A stretch of 8,479 bases of DNA from Chloroflexi bacterium RBG_16_64_32. Its GTDB lineage: Bacteria; Chloroflexota; Dehalococcoidia; SM23-28-2; RBG-16-64-32. Location: assembly GCA_001795235.1 (NCBI GenBank), contig MGNZ01000139.1, positions 1-8,479 on the forward strand, given 5' to 3'. Position 1 is the first letter of the stretch, and each line of letters opens with the position of its first letter. A program made the translations under genes and the position numbers. Under the pieces are notes generated by a model. It did not search any database and had not been told where the DNA came from. It was given only the letters and a program-made list of their open reading frames with translations. This document shows positions 1 through 5,404 of the stretch, in pieces.

Positions 1-948
1 GGGCCCAGCCCCGTTCGCCGCCTCAGCGCCCTGGAGGAGCACCTGGACCGGCCCGGCCTGTGGGTCAAGAACGACGGCTTGCTCGGCACCGTATACGGCG
101 GCAACAAGGTACGCAAACTGGAGCTCATCCTTGCGGATGTCCTTGGCCGCGACGCCTCGACTGTCCTCACCTTCGGCGGCAGCGGCAGTCATCACTGCCT
201 GGCTACCGCCCTCTACGCCCGCGAGCTGGGTATCCGCGTAGCCACGGTCCTTCTGGAGCAGCCAGAGACACAGGAGGTGCGAACCATTCTGCGCCTCCTT
301 GAGTCCACCGGCGCCCGTATGGTGCGTGCGGGCAGCCTCCCGTCGGCGGTGGCGCGGCTGGTCTGGCTCGCCACCCGCTGCACGGAGATCGGCTTCCCGC
401 CGCGTCCTCCGTACATGCTGTGGTCGGGGGCATCCACTCCGCTGGGCTGCCTCGGTTACGTCAACGCCGCCTTCGAGTTGGCCGAGCAGGTCCAGGAAGG
501 GCTCCTGCCCGCGCCCAAGACGGTGCTGGTGCCTCTGGGCTCCAACGGGACGGCCGCCGGACTGCTCCTGGGCCTGCGGCTGGCCGGCCTGGCGGCCTCC
601 GTCACCGCCGTCCAGGTGTCGGATTATCCGACCGTAGGCGCCCGCGGCGTTGCCCGCCTGGCCACCCGAGGGGCGAGGCTCTTGCGCCGCCGCGGGGCGC
701 CTGTACCGCCCCTGGTATTTGGCCCGCAGAACCTCAAAGTCATCTCGGACACCAGAACCAGGCGCTACGGCCATCCCACACCGGAGGCCGAGAAGGCGAA
801 AGAACTGCTCCAGCGCCTGGAGGACCTGACCCTTGACTCCACCTACACGGCCAAGGCGGTCGCCGCTCTCATCGCGCAGCGTGACCTGCCGCGGCCTCTG
901 CTGTACTGGCACACCCTCAACGCCCACCCGCTCCCGGACTCCTTCTAG
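1..948 (+). CDS. PLP-dependent enzyme, D-cysteine desulfhydrase / ACC deaminase family (5' partial)
   Basis: The frame is open from the first base, so the N-terminus lies just outside the window; 315 residues are visible against roughly 330 usual for the family. The PLP-lysine motif GGNKVRKLE is at visible residues 33-41, with K36 the expected Schiff-base lysine. It is preceded by LWVKNDG, where relatives usually have KRDD. A TFGGSGSHH segment matches the substrate-loop region, GSNGTAAGLLLGL the phosphate-binding glycine loop, and LDSTYTAKA plus the LLYWHT segment the C-terminal family signature. Fold-type II members of this group eliminate H2S from D-cysteine or deaminate ACC or related amino acids in the cytosol. 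Several family positions differ (KNDG, GSGSHH), so the substrate is uncertain. A TTG at 79 is in frame but would delete the conserved N-terminal strand, so I reject it as the start. The gene ends 194 bases before mobB and need not share its transcript. Confidence 0.85.
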   Translation, partial: GPSPVRRLSALEEHLDRPGLWVKNDGLLGTVYGGNKVRKLELILADVLGRDASTVLTFGGSGSHHCLATALYARELGIRVATVLLEQPETQEVRTILRLLESTGARMVRAGSLPSAVARLVWLATRCTEIGFPPRPPYMLWSGASTPLGCLGYVNAAFELAEQVQEGLLPAPKTVLVPLGSNGTAAGLLLGLRLAGLAASVTAVQVSDYPTVGARGVARLATRGARLLRRRGAPVPPLVFGPQNLKVISDTRTRRYGHPTPEAEKAKELLQRLEDLTLDSTYTAKAVAALIAQRDLPRPLLYWHTLNAHPLPDSF

Positions 949-1031
949 CATGGAGTGCACCCAACCGCTCGATACGGCGGCGGCCGTGTCAGGGAAAACC
1001 CCACGCTCCCAAGCGGCCCTGCCCGACAGAC

Positions 1032-1060
1032 TTGGCGATTAGCGGGCGATACGCTAGCCT
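1032..1060 (+). promoter_or_regulatory. weak sigma70-like promoter upstream of mobB
   Basis: TTGGCG (1032-1037) and TAGCCT (1055-1060) are separated by 17 bases, matching 4/6 and 3/6 of the consensus. They lie in the 194-base gap before mobB, leaving a 5' untranslated leader of about 70-80 bases. That leader contains a possible hairpin with arms CCGGCC at 1079-1084 and GGCCGG at 1104-1109. Position is plausible but the match is weak. Confidence 0.22.
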
Positions 1061-1130
1061 ATGGAGACTGCGGCGGACCCGGCCCAGCCAGAGGCGGCCC
1101 GTTGGCCGGTTCGCCGCAGGAACCCCATCC

Positions 1131-1136
1131 AGGAGG
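1131..1136 (+). promoter_or_regulatory. ribosome binding site of mobB
   Basis: A perfect AGGAGG lies 6 bases before the ATG at 1143. It fixes the mobB start there rather than at the in-frame TTG at 1032, which would add 37 residues unlike MobB in front of the P-loop strand. Confidence 0.85.
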
Positions 1137-1142
1137 TTGCGA

Positions 1143-1667
1143 ATGGCCGTTCCGATAGTCAGCTTCGTAGGGAACTCAGGCGTCGGCAAGACCACGTTCC
1201 TGGAACATCTCATACGGGAGTTGAAGTCCCGCGGCTACCGCGTGGCAGCCATCAAGCACGACGCCCATAACTTCCAGATGGACTATCCGGGTAAGGACAC
1301 CCACCGCCTGACCGAGGCCGGAAGCGACATCGTCATGATCTCGGCTGCCGGCAAGCTCGCTCTCCTCGAGAAGGTGGCGGAGGAGCGGTCACTGGACGAT
1401 CTTGTGGCGATGATATCGGACCGCGTAGACATCGTCTTGACCGAAGGCTACAGGCGGGCGGCCAAGGCCAAGATCGAAGTATCGCGCCGGGACTTCGGAA
1501 GCGAACTGGTGGCGCAGCCGCAGGACCTCCTGGCGCTGGTGACCGACCAGCGGTTCGACCTAGAGGCGCCGCACTTCGGACTGAGCGATGCCAGCGGGGT
1601 CGCCGACCTCCTGGTGCGTCGCTTTGGGCTCACGCCAGCGGGGAAGCCAGCCGCCGCCACAGGCTAG
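1143..1667 (+). CDS. mobB: Molybdopterin-guanine dinucleotide biosynthesis protein MobB
   Basis: This 174-residue P-loop GTPase has the usual MobB length. The Walker A motif GNSGVGKT is at residues 10-17, straight after a hydrophobic first strand (IVSFV). The family signature IKHDAHNFQMDYPGKDTHR spans residues 38-55, followed by EAG at 58-60. The LTEGY segment (99-103) and KIEV (110-113) match the conserved D-x-V-L-x-EGY ... KIEV block. MobB assists MobA in attaching GMP to molybdopterin to form the bis-MGD cofactor of DMSO-reductase-type enzymes such as nitrate or formate dehydrogenases; it acts in the cytosol. The start is fixed by a perfect Shine-Dalgarno. No mobA or moa/moe gene is in view. 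Downstream are the radical SAM heme genes, a grouping that would suit assembly of a respiratory molybdoenzyme with heme partners (inference). Confidence 0.93.
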   Translation: MAVPIVSFVGNSGVGKTTFLEHLIRELKSRGYRVAAIKHDAHNFQMDYPGKDTHRLTEAGSDIVMISAAGKLALLEKVAEERSLDDLVAMISDRVDIVLTEGYRRAAKAKIEVSRRDFGSELVAQPQDLLALVTDQRFDLEAPHFGLSDASGVADLLVRRFGLTPAGKPAAATG

Positions 1668-1670
1668 CGT

Positions 1671-1895
1671 ATGCGTCTTGCCGCGCCGAGGGCCGGGAGC
1701 GTGTCGTTCCCCCGGCTGACATTTGACCTGCAAGATTGGAGCGGCGCCGCCGTCCTTCTGCTCATCGTGGCCCTCACCATCGTTAGTGGTCTGGACTATC
1801 GCCTGTCCGTTCCGTTCCAGACGCACCGTAGGCCCCACCTAATAGGGCGACAATTGCTAAACCAGGCATTTCGCGGCATGATAGGAGCAGGATGA
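1671..1895 (+). CDS. doubtful small ORF with one membrane segment, resembling a PgsA C-terminal tail
   Basis: The open frame starts 3 bases after the mobB stop and encodes 74 residues if ATG 1671 is used. That ATG has no evident ribosome binding site. GTG 1701, preceded by GAGGG at 1688-1692 with 8 bases spacing, is a better candidate and would give 64 residues. The middle holds one hydrophobic helix ending in LTIVSGLDY. This resembles, from memory, the final helix and SGLDY/YSGLDY end of bacterial PgsA (phosphatidylglycerophosphate synthase, a CDP-alcohol phosphotransferase). The catalytic motif of that family is absent, so the ORF would be only a remnant, a new microprotein, or chance coding potential. 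After the helix the sequence is basic and nondescript. Confidence 0.28.
   Translation: MRLAAPRAGSVSFPRLTFDLQDWSGAAVLLLIVALTIVSGLDYRLSVPFQTHRRPHLIGRQLLNQAFRGMIGAG
1854..1882 (+). promoter_or_regulatory. possible weak promoter ahead of ahbC
   Basis: TTGCTA (1854-1859) and CATGAT (1877-1882) are 17 bases apart, each matching 4/6 of the sigma70 consensus, in a locally AT-richer stretch about 70 bases before ahbC. The -10-like box abuts an AGGAG ribosome binding site, so the two readings partly compete. Confidence 0.2.
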
Positions 1896-1951
1896 GCAGA
1901 TTATCCTTCGCAACGACGTACGCCAGCCCATATGAACTGAGGTCGCGCTGA
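1892..1951 (+). CDS. possible 19-residue leader ORF upstream of ahbC
   Basis: ATG 1892 opens a 19-codon frame (MSRLSFATTYASPYELRSR) closed by TGA at 1949-1951, just one base before the TTG start of ahbC. AGGAG at 1883-1887 precedes it by 4 bases, a slightly short but usable spacing. The ahbC Shine-Dalgarno lies inside this frame, so ribosomes finishing the leader would be positioned to reinitiate at ahbC. The peptide shows no run of a single regulatory amino acid and has no cysteine or histidine. Coding is unproven; a frame this short can arise by chance. Confidence 0.2.
   Translation: MSRLSFATTYASPYELRSR
1938..1943 (+). promoter_or_regulatory. ribosome binding site of ahbC
   Basis: TGAGGT sits 9 bases before the TTG at 1953. 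An in-frame TGA at 1938-1940 rules out any earlier start, so this site supports the TTG codon as initiator. Confidence 0.65.
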
Positions 1952-1952
1952 A

Positions 1953-3212
1953 TTGATCCCGGTTTCCGCGCTCCTGGACGGCAGCGTGAGGCCCGAGGAC
2001 GCCCTCCGCCACGGTCGCTCGACGGCCAAGCTTCCGCCGCACCTGATCCACTACTCCGCGGACAAAAAGCCGGTGGTGGTGTGGAACACCACTCGCCGCT
2101 GCAACCTGCACTGCATGCACTGCTACTCCGAGTCCAAGAACCAGGAGTATCCCGGCGAGCTGACAACGGAAGAGGGTCTCAGCCTCATCGATGACGTCGC
2201 CGGGTTCGGAGCGCCCACGATGATCTTCTCCGGCGGCGAACCGCTCATGAGGCCCGATATCTTCGAGCTGTCGGCCCACGCCAGCGGCCGCGGCCTCCGC
2301 TGCGTTCTCTCCACCAACGGCACCTTCATCTCAGATCGCGTGGCGGAGCGGATCCGGGACGCCGGCTTCGCCTACGTAGGCATAAGCCTGGACGGCCTCC
2401 GCGAGACGCACGACATGGTCCGCGGAAGCGCGGGAGCCTTCGACGAGGCGTTGGCCGGAATCCGTCGCTGCCGCGATCTGGGCGTCAAGGTGGGAGTCCG
2501 ATTTACCCTCCACCGCAAGAACGTGGACCAGCTACCCGGCGTGCTGGACCTCCTGGAGTCGGAGAACATCCCGCGGTTCTGCATGTACCACCTGGCATAC
2601 GCCGGCCGCGGAGACCTCATGCGCAAATTTGACCTCGATCCCGAAGAAACACGGGCGGCGGCCGACCTCCTCTTCCAGCGGATCATGGACTTTCAGAGCC
2701 GTGGCATCAGCAAGGAGATCCTCACGGTCGACAACCACGCGGACTCCGCCTACCTCTACCTGCGGTTGCGGGAGGACCAGCCGGAGCGGGCTGAGGAGAT
2801 GCGCCGCCTCCTGGCCTGGAACGGCGGCAACCAGTCCGGCATTGGCATCACCTCCATCGACCCGCTCGGCAACGTGCATGCGGACCAGTTTTCCTGGCAA
2901 TACAGCTTCGGCAACGTGAGGGAGCGCCCCTTCAGCGCTATCTGGCCCGATACCTCCCACCCGCGCATGGCCGTCCTCAAGGACCGCCGTCCCCATCTCA
3001 AGGGCCGCTGCCGGGGCTGCCGGTTCCTGGATATCTGCAACGGCAACCTTCGCGCCCGGGCCGAAAGCTACTTCGGTGACTTCCTGGCCCCGGACCCGGC
3101 CTGCTACCTCACGGACGAGGAGATTGGTTTCGCCGCCGATGCGCCCACAAGTGCGACGGGCGAGGAGTGGACAGTGCCGATCCAGGAAGCCGCGAGGGAG
3201 GCGGCGCAGTGA
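1953..3212 (+). CDS. ahbC: 12,18-didecarboxysiroheme deacetylase AhbC (NirJ-like radical SAM/SPASM protein)
   Basis: This 419-residue protein is initiated by TTG. The radical SAM cluster motif is C50-x3-C54-x2-C57 followed by Y58. It is preceded by KKPVVVWNTTRRC, the NirJ/AhbC lead-in. GGEP is at 94-97, the STNGT strand at 120-124 and SLDG at 145-148. The EILTVDNHAD stretch (255-264), HADQF (309-313), GNVRERPFSAIW (320-331) and the SPASM cysteines C353, C356, C362 and C384 match AhbC as I recall it, along nearly the whole length. AhbC removes the acetate side chains of 12,18-didecarboxysiroheme to give Fe-coproporphyrin III in the alternative heme pathway of archaea and anaerobic bacteria. 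NirJ of heme d1 synthesis is the main alternative; the NHAD and HADQF blocks and the AhbD-like neighbour favour AhbC. DICNGN replaces the usual ICGGN near the third SPASM cysteine. It overlaps the next gene by 4 bases. Confidence 0.85.
   Translation: MIPVSALLDGSVRPEDALRHGRSTAKLPPHLIHYSADKKPVVVWNTTRRCNLHCMHCYSESKNQEYPGELTTEEGLSLIDDVAGFGAPTMIFSGGEPLMRPDIFELSAHASGRGLRCVLSTNGTFISDRVAERIRDAGFAYVGISLDGLRETHDMVRGSAGAFDEALAGIRRCRDLGVKVGVRFTLHRKNVDQLPGVLDLLESENIPRFCMYHLAYAGRGDLMRKFDLDPEETRAAADLLFQRIMDFQSRGISKEILTVDNHADSAYLYLRLREDQPERAEEMRRLLAWNGGNQSGIGITSIDPLGNVHADQFSWQYSFGNVRERPFSAIWPDTSHPRMAVLKDRRPHLKGRCRGCRFLDICNGNLRARAESYFGDFLAPDPACYLTDEEIGFAADAPTSATGEEWTVPIQEAAREAAQ
3196..3201 (+). promoter_or_regulatory. 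ribosome binding site deciding the second radical SAM start
   Basis: GGGAGG lies inside the 3' end of ahbC, 7 bases before GTG 3209. For the alternative ATG 3221 the spacing would be 19 bases. GTG 3209 overlaps the ahbC stop as GTGA, the standard arrangement for translational coupling. Confidence 0.65.
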
Positions 3213-4378
3213 GCGGCGCAATGAGCCGCACACCAGGCTCGGAGGCCCAGGCCATGCGGCGCCGCAACGACGCCCGCCTGGCCACCGCCAATTTCGACCT
3301 CTCGCCGTTCACTCTGGCCTGGGAGATCACCCGCGCCTGCGCCCTGGCCTGCCTCCACTGTCGCGCTCAGGCCCAACCGAAGCCCGATCCCAACCAGTTG
3401 ACGACGGCCGAGGCGATGAGCGTCGTTGACCAGATCCGCGACATGGGTGATCCGATCCTGGTGATAACCGGCGGCGATCCTCTGATGCGCCGCGACGTCT
3501 ATGACATCCTGACCTACGCCGCCGGCCACGGACTACGAACATCCCTCACCCCCAGCGCCACGGCGCTCGTCACCCCCAAGAACCTGGCGCGGGTGCGCGA
3601 GAGCGGAGTGGTCCGCGTGGCGATCAGCCTGGACGGCCCCGCCGCCGATACGCACGACCGCTTCCGTGGCTTCAGCGGCTCCTTCCAGAGGACCCTGGAG
3701 ATCATGCGGGACGTGCGTGAGGCGGGGCTAACGCTCCAGATCAACACCACAGTGAGCCGCTACAACCTCGCGGCGCTGGAGGAGATGCCAGAGATTGTGG
3801 CAGAGGCGGCGGCGGTGCAGTGGAGCGTGTTCTTCCTGGTGCCCACCGGTCGCGGCAAGGCGGAAGACATGATCTCCGCCGAGGAACATGAGCGGGTCTT
3901 CCACTGGCTGTACGACTTGTCCCGCGAGGCGCCGTTCGATGTCAAGAGCACCGCCGCGCCGCCGTACCGTCGCGTGGCCATCCAGCGGTCCAGGGGCGAA
4001 GATCCGGTCGGCGGCGGCACGAGCGAACAGCCGATCGCGGGGGCGGGCTATCGTTTTCAGGACGGGCTGCACCGGCCCGCGCTAGGGGTGAACGACGGCA
4101 AGGGGTTCGCCTTCATCTCGCACACGGGGGATGTCTGCCCGTCCGGCTTCCTGCCCCTGGCCGCCGGCAACGTGCGCGAACGGCCGCTGGCGGACATCTA
4201 CCGCACCTCGTCGCTCTTTCGCGACCTACGCGACCCCGAAAAGCTCAAGGGGAGGTGCGGCGCCTGCGAGTACCGCACCGTGTGCGGCGGCAGCCGCGCC
4301 AGGGCCTGGGCCCTCACCGGCGATTACCTGGCGGAAGACCCTTCCTGCGTCTACCAGCCCCAGACAGCGGCCGTCTGA
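3209..4378 (+). CDS. AhbD-like radical SAM/SPASM protein (TIGR04053-type), candidate heme synthase
   Basis: The protein has 389 residues from GTG 3209. The N-terminal basic stretch is followed by FTLAWEITRAC and the cluster motif C44-x3-C48-x2-C51. GGDP at 88-91 replaces canonical GGEP. SLDG is at 140-143, and QINTTVSRYN and VFFLVPTGRGK follow. The C-terminal SPASM region has GKGFAFISHTGDVCPSGF with C310, then C350, C353, C359 and C380. AhbD decarboxylates two propionates of Fe-coproporphyrin III to make heme b, which is the step after AhbC. The PSATAL, GGDP, NDGKGF and PSGFLPL patterns look to me closer to the TIGR04053 family than to classical AhbD, which as I recall has VQPCGYL and CGGCRAR where this protein has VCPSGFL and CGGSRAR. 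The coupled position after ahbC supports a heme role; the exact reaction is inference. Confidence 0.8.
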   Translation: MSGAMSRTPGSEAQAMRRRNDARLATANFDLSPFTLAWEITRACALACLHCRAQAQPKPDPNQLTTAEAMSVVDQIRDMGDPILVITGGDPLMRRDVYDILTYAAGHGLRTSLTPSATALVTPKNLARVRESGVVRVAISLDGPAADTHDRFRGFSGSFQRTLEIMRDVREAGLTLQINTTVSRYNLAALEEMPEIVAEAAAVQWSVFFLVPTGRGKAEDMISAEEHERVFHWLYDLSREAPFDVKSTAAPPYRRVAIQRSRGEDPVGGGTSEQPIAGAGYRFQDGLHRPALGVNDGKGFAFISHTGDVCPSGFLPLAAGNVRERPLADIYRTSSLFRDLRDPEKLKGRCGACEYRTVCGGSRARAWALTGDYLAEDPSCVYQPQTAAV

Positions 4379-4387
4379 GAGGCGGCC
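4369..4387 (+). terminator. hairpin across the stop codon of the second radical SAM gene
   Basis: GGCCGTCT (4369-4376) pairs with AGGCGGCC (4380-4387) around a 3-base GAG loop, eight pairs with one G-T wobble. The TGA stop (4376-4378) lies in the tip. No T-run follows, so it is not a classical intrinsic terminator, but it may stabilise the 3' end or help termination at this convergent junction. Confidence 0.35.
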
Positions 4388-4414
4388 ATTACGGGACGCC
4401 TGCTGGAAAAACGC

Positions 4415-4501
4415 ACCATTCGCCCTTCGACAGGCTCAGGGCGAGCGGTTTCAAGTGCCTATTTGCGTCCGTTCGTGGTGAGCCCGTCGAACCATGAACG
4501 G
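4415..4501. repeat. REP/BIME-like pair of inverted hairpins
   Basis: Hairpin A has arms 4415-4426 and 4438-4449. Its inner six pairs CGCCCT/AGGGCG are perfect, and the outer part has one wobble and one mismatch. The 11-base loop is TCGACAGGCTC. Hairpin B has arms CCGTTCGTGGT (4469-4479) and ACCATGAACGG (4491-4501), with ten Watson-Crick pairs and one non-Watson-Crick position, and the 11-base loop GAGCCCGTCGA. Loop B is the reverse complement of loop A with one difference, so the two units are inverted copies about 19 bases apart. The element lies between convergent genes, where REP/BIME elements typically occur. I recall similar CTTCGACAGGCTCAG repeats being scattered in many bacterial and metagenomic genomes. 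It may limit read-through or protect 3' ends. Confidence 0.72.
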
Positions 4502-4562
4502 AGCAAGAGGGTACTTCAGTAGTCACCGGGATACTCCGCGCTGCGTGTGCGTGGAGAACCTC

Positions 4563-4877
4563 CTAGGCCTGGGCTAGCGCCGAGGCCACCCAAGTCCGCG
4601 CCGCCACCATGGACGGCAGCCCGATGGTGGTCAGGGATAGCAGCACCACGTGGTCCAGTTCCGCTTCCGTGACCCCCGCCTCTTTGGCCTGCCTGGCGTG
4701 CGAGCGCACAGCTCCCTCCAGGCGCGCCCCTACAGAGATCGCCAGCTTCACCAAGCGGCGGGTGCGTTCGTCCAGGGGCCCGGACTCGTGGGCGGCGCTG
4801 GCCAGCGCCTCGTACGCCTGGTGGACGCTGGGGTGATCTCGACCGAGCTTCTGGAAGGACTCCGGCAACTCTCGCAT
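4563..4877 (-). CDS. Carboxymuconolactone decarboxylase (AhpD-like) family protein lacking the CxxC cysteines
   Basis: This 104-residue all-helical protein is about the size of a single CMD domain. The start at 4877 is set by AGGAGG at 4885-4890 (minus strand), 7 bases upstream; an earlier in-frame start would add a proline- and glycine-rich stretch outside the fold. The core PLDERTRRLVKLAISVGARLE (34-54), H60, the EAGVTEAELDHVVLL segment (67-80) and TTIGLPSM match the CMD fold. In AhpD, cysteines occupy the C-x2-C-x3-H pattern; aligned on H60 these positions are L53 and A56, so peroxidase-type disulfide chemistry is not expected. From memory, a cysteine-free CMD subgroup with an EGAVRSH-like segment exists. 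The ligand is unknown. It is the last gene of the minus-strand run, 70 bases after the soluble SCP2 gene, so a link to the oxidoreductase genes is plausible but unproven. Confidence 0.85.
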   Translation of the reverse strand: MRELPESFQKLGRDHPSVHQAYEALASAAHESGPLDERTRRLVKLAISVGARLEGAVRSHARQAKEAGVTEAELDHVVLLSLTTIGLPSMVAARTWVASALAQA

Positions 4878-4910
4878 GGGTGAGCCTCCTTGCACCAATG
4901 AACACGCTGC

Positions 4911-4951
4911 ACCCATTCTAAGCGGATGGGTACCGCTAGGGGAGCCCCTAG
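4911..4951 (-). other. two short hairpins between the SCP2 and CMD genes
   Basis: CTAGGG/CCCTAG arms (4936-4941 and 4946-4951) with a four-base loop enclose the SCP2 stop codon. ACCCAT (4911-4916) pairs with ATGGGT (4926-4931) around 9 bases. Together they fill most of the 70-base gap, the longest inside the minus-strand run. They may weaken read-through into the CMD gene or stabilise the upstream message; no T-run is present. Confidence 0.3.
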
Positions 4952-5391
4952 TAGGGAGGCTTCCCTTTGGGCCAGGTGGTCTCAACCTCCTTTGAATAGA
5001 CCTCGTACACGACGTTCACCAGCTCCGCGTGCTTGATGAGGATGCGCATGTCGCCGGTGATCTTGATCGTGCCCTTGAGCCCGGCCTCTACCGGGTCCAC
5101 CTCGCCCGCCGCCACCCCCTCGAACACGGTGGCCGGCACCACGAATATGAAGTCGCATTCCTTGCGAGGCGGCGGCTGGTCCACCTCGTAGTAGTCGGTG
5201 CACTTTCCGTCATCCAGGTGTACAACGAAGAAGAGCTTCTGGCCGTCCGGCAGGTAGGGTGACTGGCCGTCGCCGTACAGCTCAGCCAGGGCCTTGAGCT
5301 TGCCGCGAGGGGCGTGCTTCTGCACCTCCTCGTTGCGATTGAGGAGGCCCTTGAGCTCGTCATACCAGTCCTTGGTATAGATAGAGGGCAT
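4948..5391 (-). CDS. SCP2 sterol-binding-like domain protein (soluble)
   Basis: This 147-residue protein has no signal peptide or membrane helix. Its start at 5391 follows AGAGGA (5400-5405 on the minus strand) by 8 bases, and that site overlaps the stop of the preceding oxidoreductase gene; the gap is 13 bases. The N-terminal helix (SIYTKDWYDELKGLLNRNEE) is followed by beta strands LFFVVHLDDGK (53-63) and DFIFVVPATVF (80-90). The segment EGVAAGEVDPVEAGLKGTIKI lies at about 91-111, with MRILIKHAEL after it. This order, strands then a helix with a small G-x-x-D-P turn and a G-x-x-K-I-x-G strand, is typical of SCP2-fold proteins, which bind fatty acyl, sterol or other lipids in a hydrophobic tunnel. 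Its place directly after a FAD oxidoreductase suggests it carries that enzyme's substrate or product. The ligand cannot be read from sequence. Confidence 0.8.
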   Translation of the reverse strand: MPSIYTKDWYDELKGLLNRNEEVQKHAPRGKLKALAELYGDGQSPYLPDGQKLFFVVHLDDGKCTDYYEVDQPPPRKECDFIFVVPATVFEGVAAGEVDPVEAGLKGTIKITGDMRILIKHAELVNVVYEVYSKEVETTWPKGKPPY

Positions 5392-5404
5392 GGCGTATTT
5401 CCTC

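Noticed and set aside
1032..1142. Upstream in-frame TTG extension of mobB by 37 residues
   Set aside because: The added residues are arginine- and proline-rich and unlike MobB, while AGGAGG is placed perfectly for ATG 1143.
949..1142. tRNA or small RNA gene in the gap before mobB
   Set aside because: No cloverleaf, no T-arm consensus and no terminator with T-run could be found; only a weak promoter-like pair and GC-rich inverted repeats are visible.
2532..3233. Minus-strand open frame of 233 codons opposite ahbC
   Set aside because: It is a mirror of the ahbC reading frame with low-complexity valine/alanine/glycine composition and no motif.
4878..4985. N-terminal extension of the CMD protein by 36 residues
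   Set aside because: The stretch is rich in proline, glycine and serine, overlaps the 3' end of the SCP2 gene, and lacks the AGGAGG that precedes the start at 4877.
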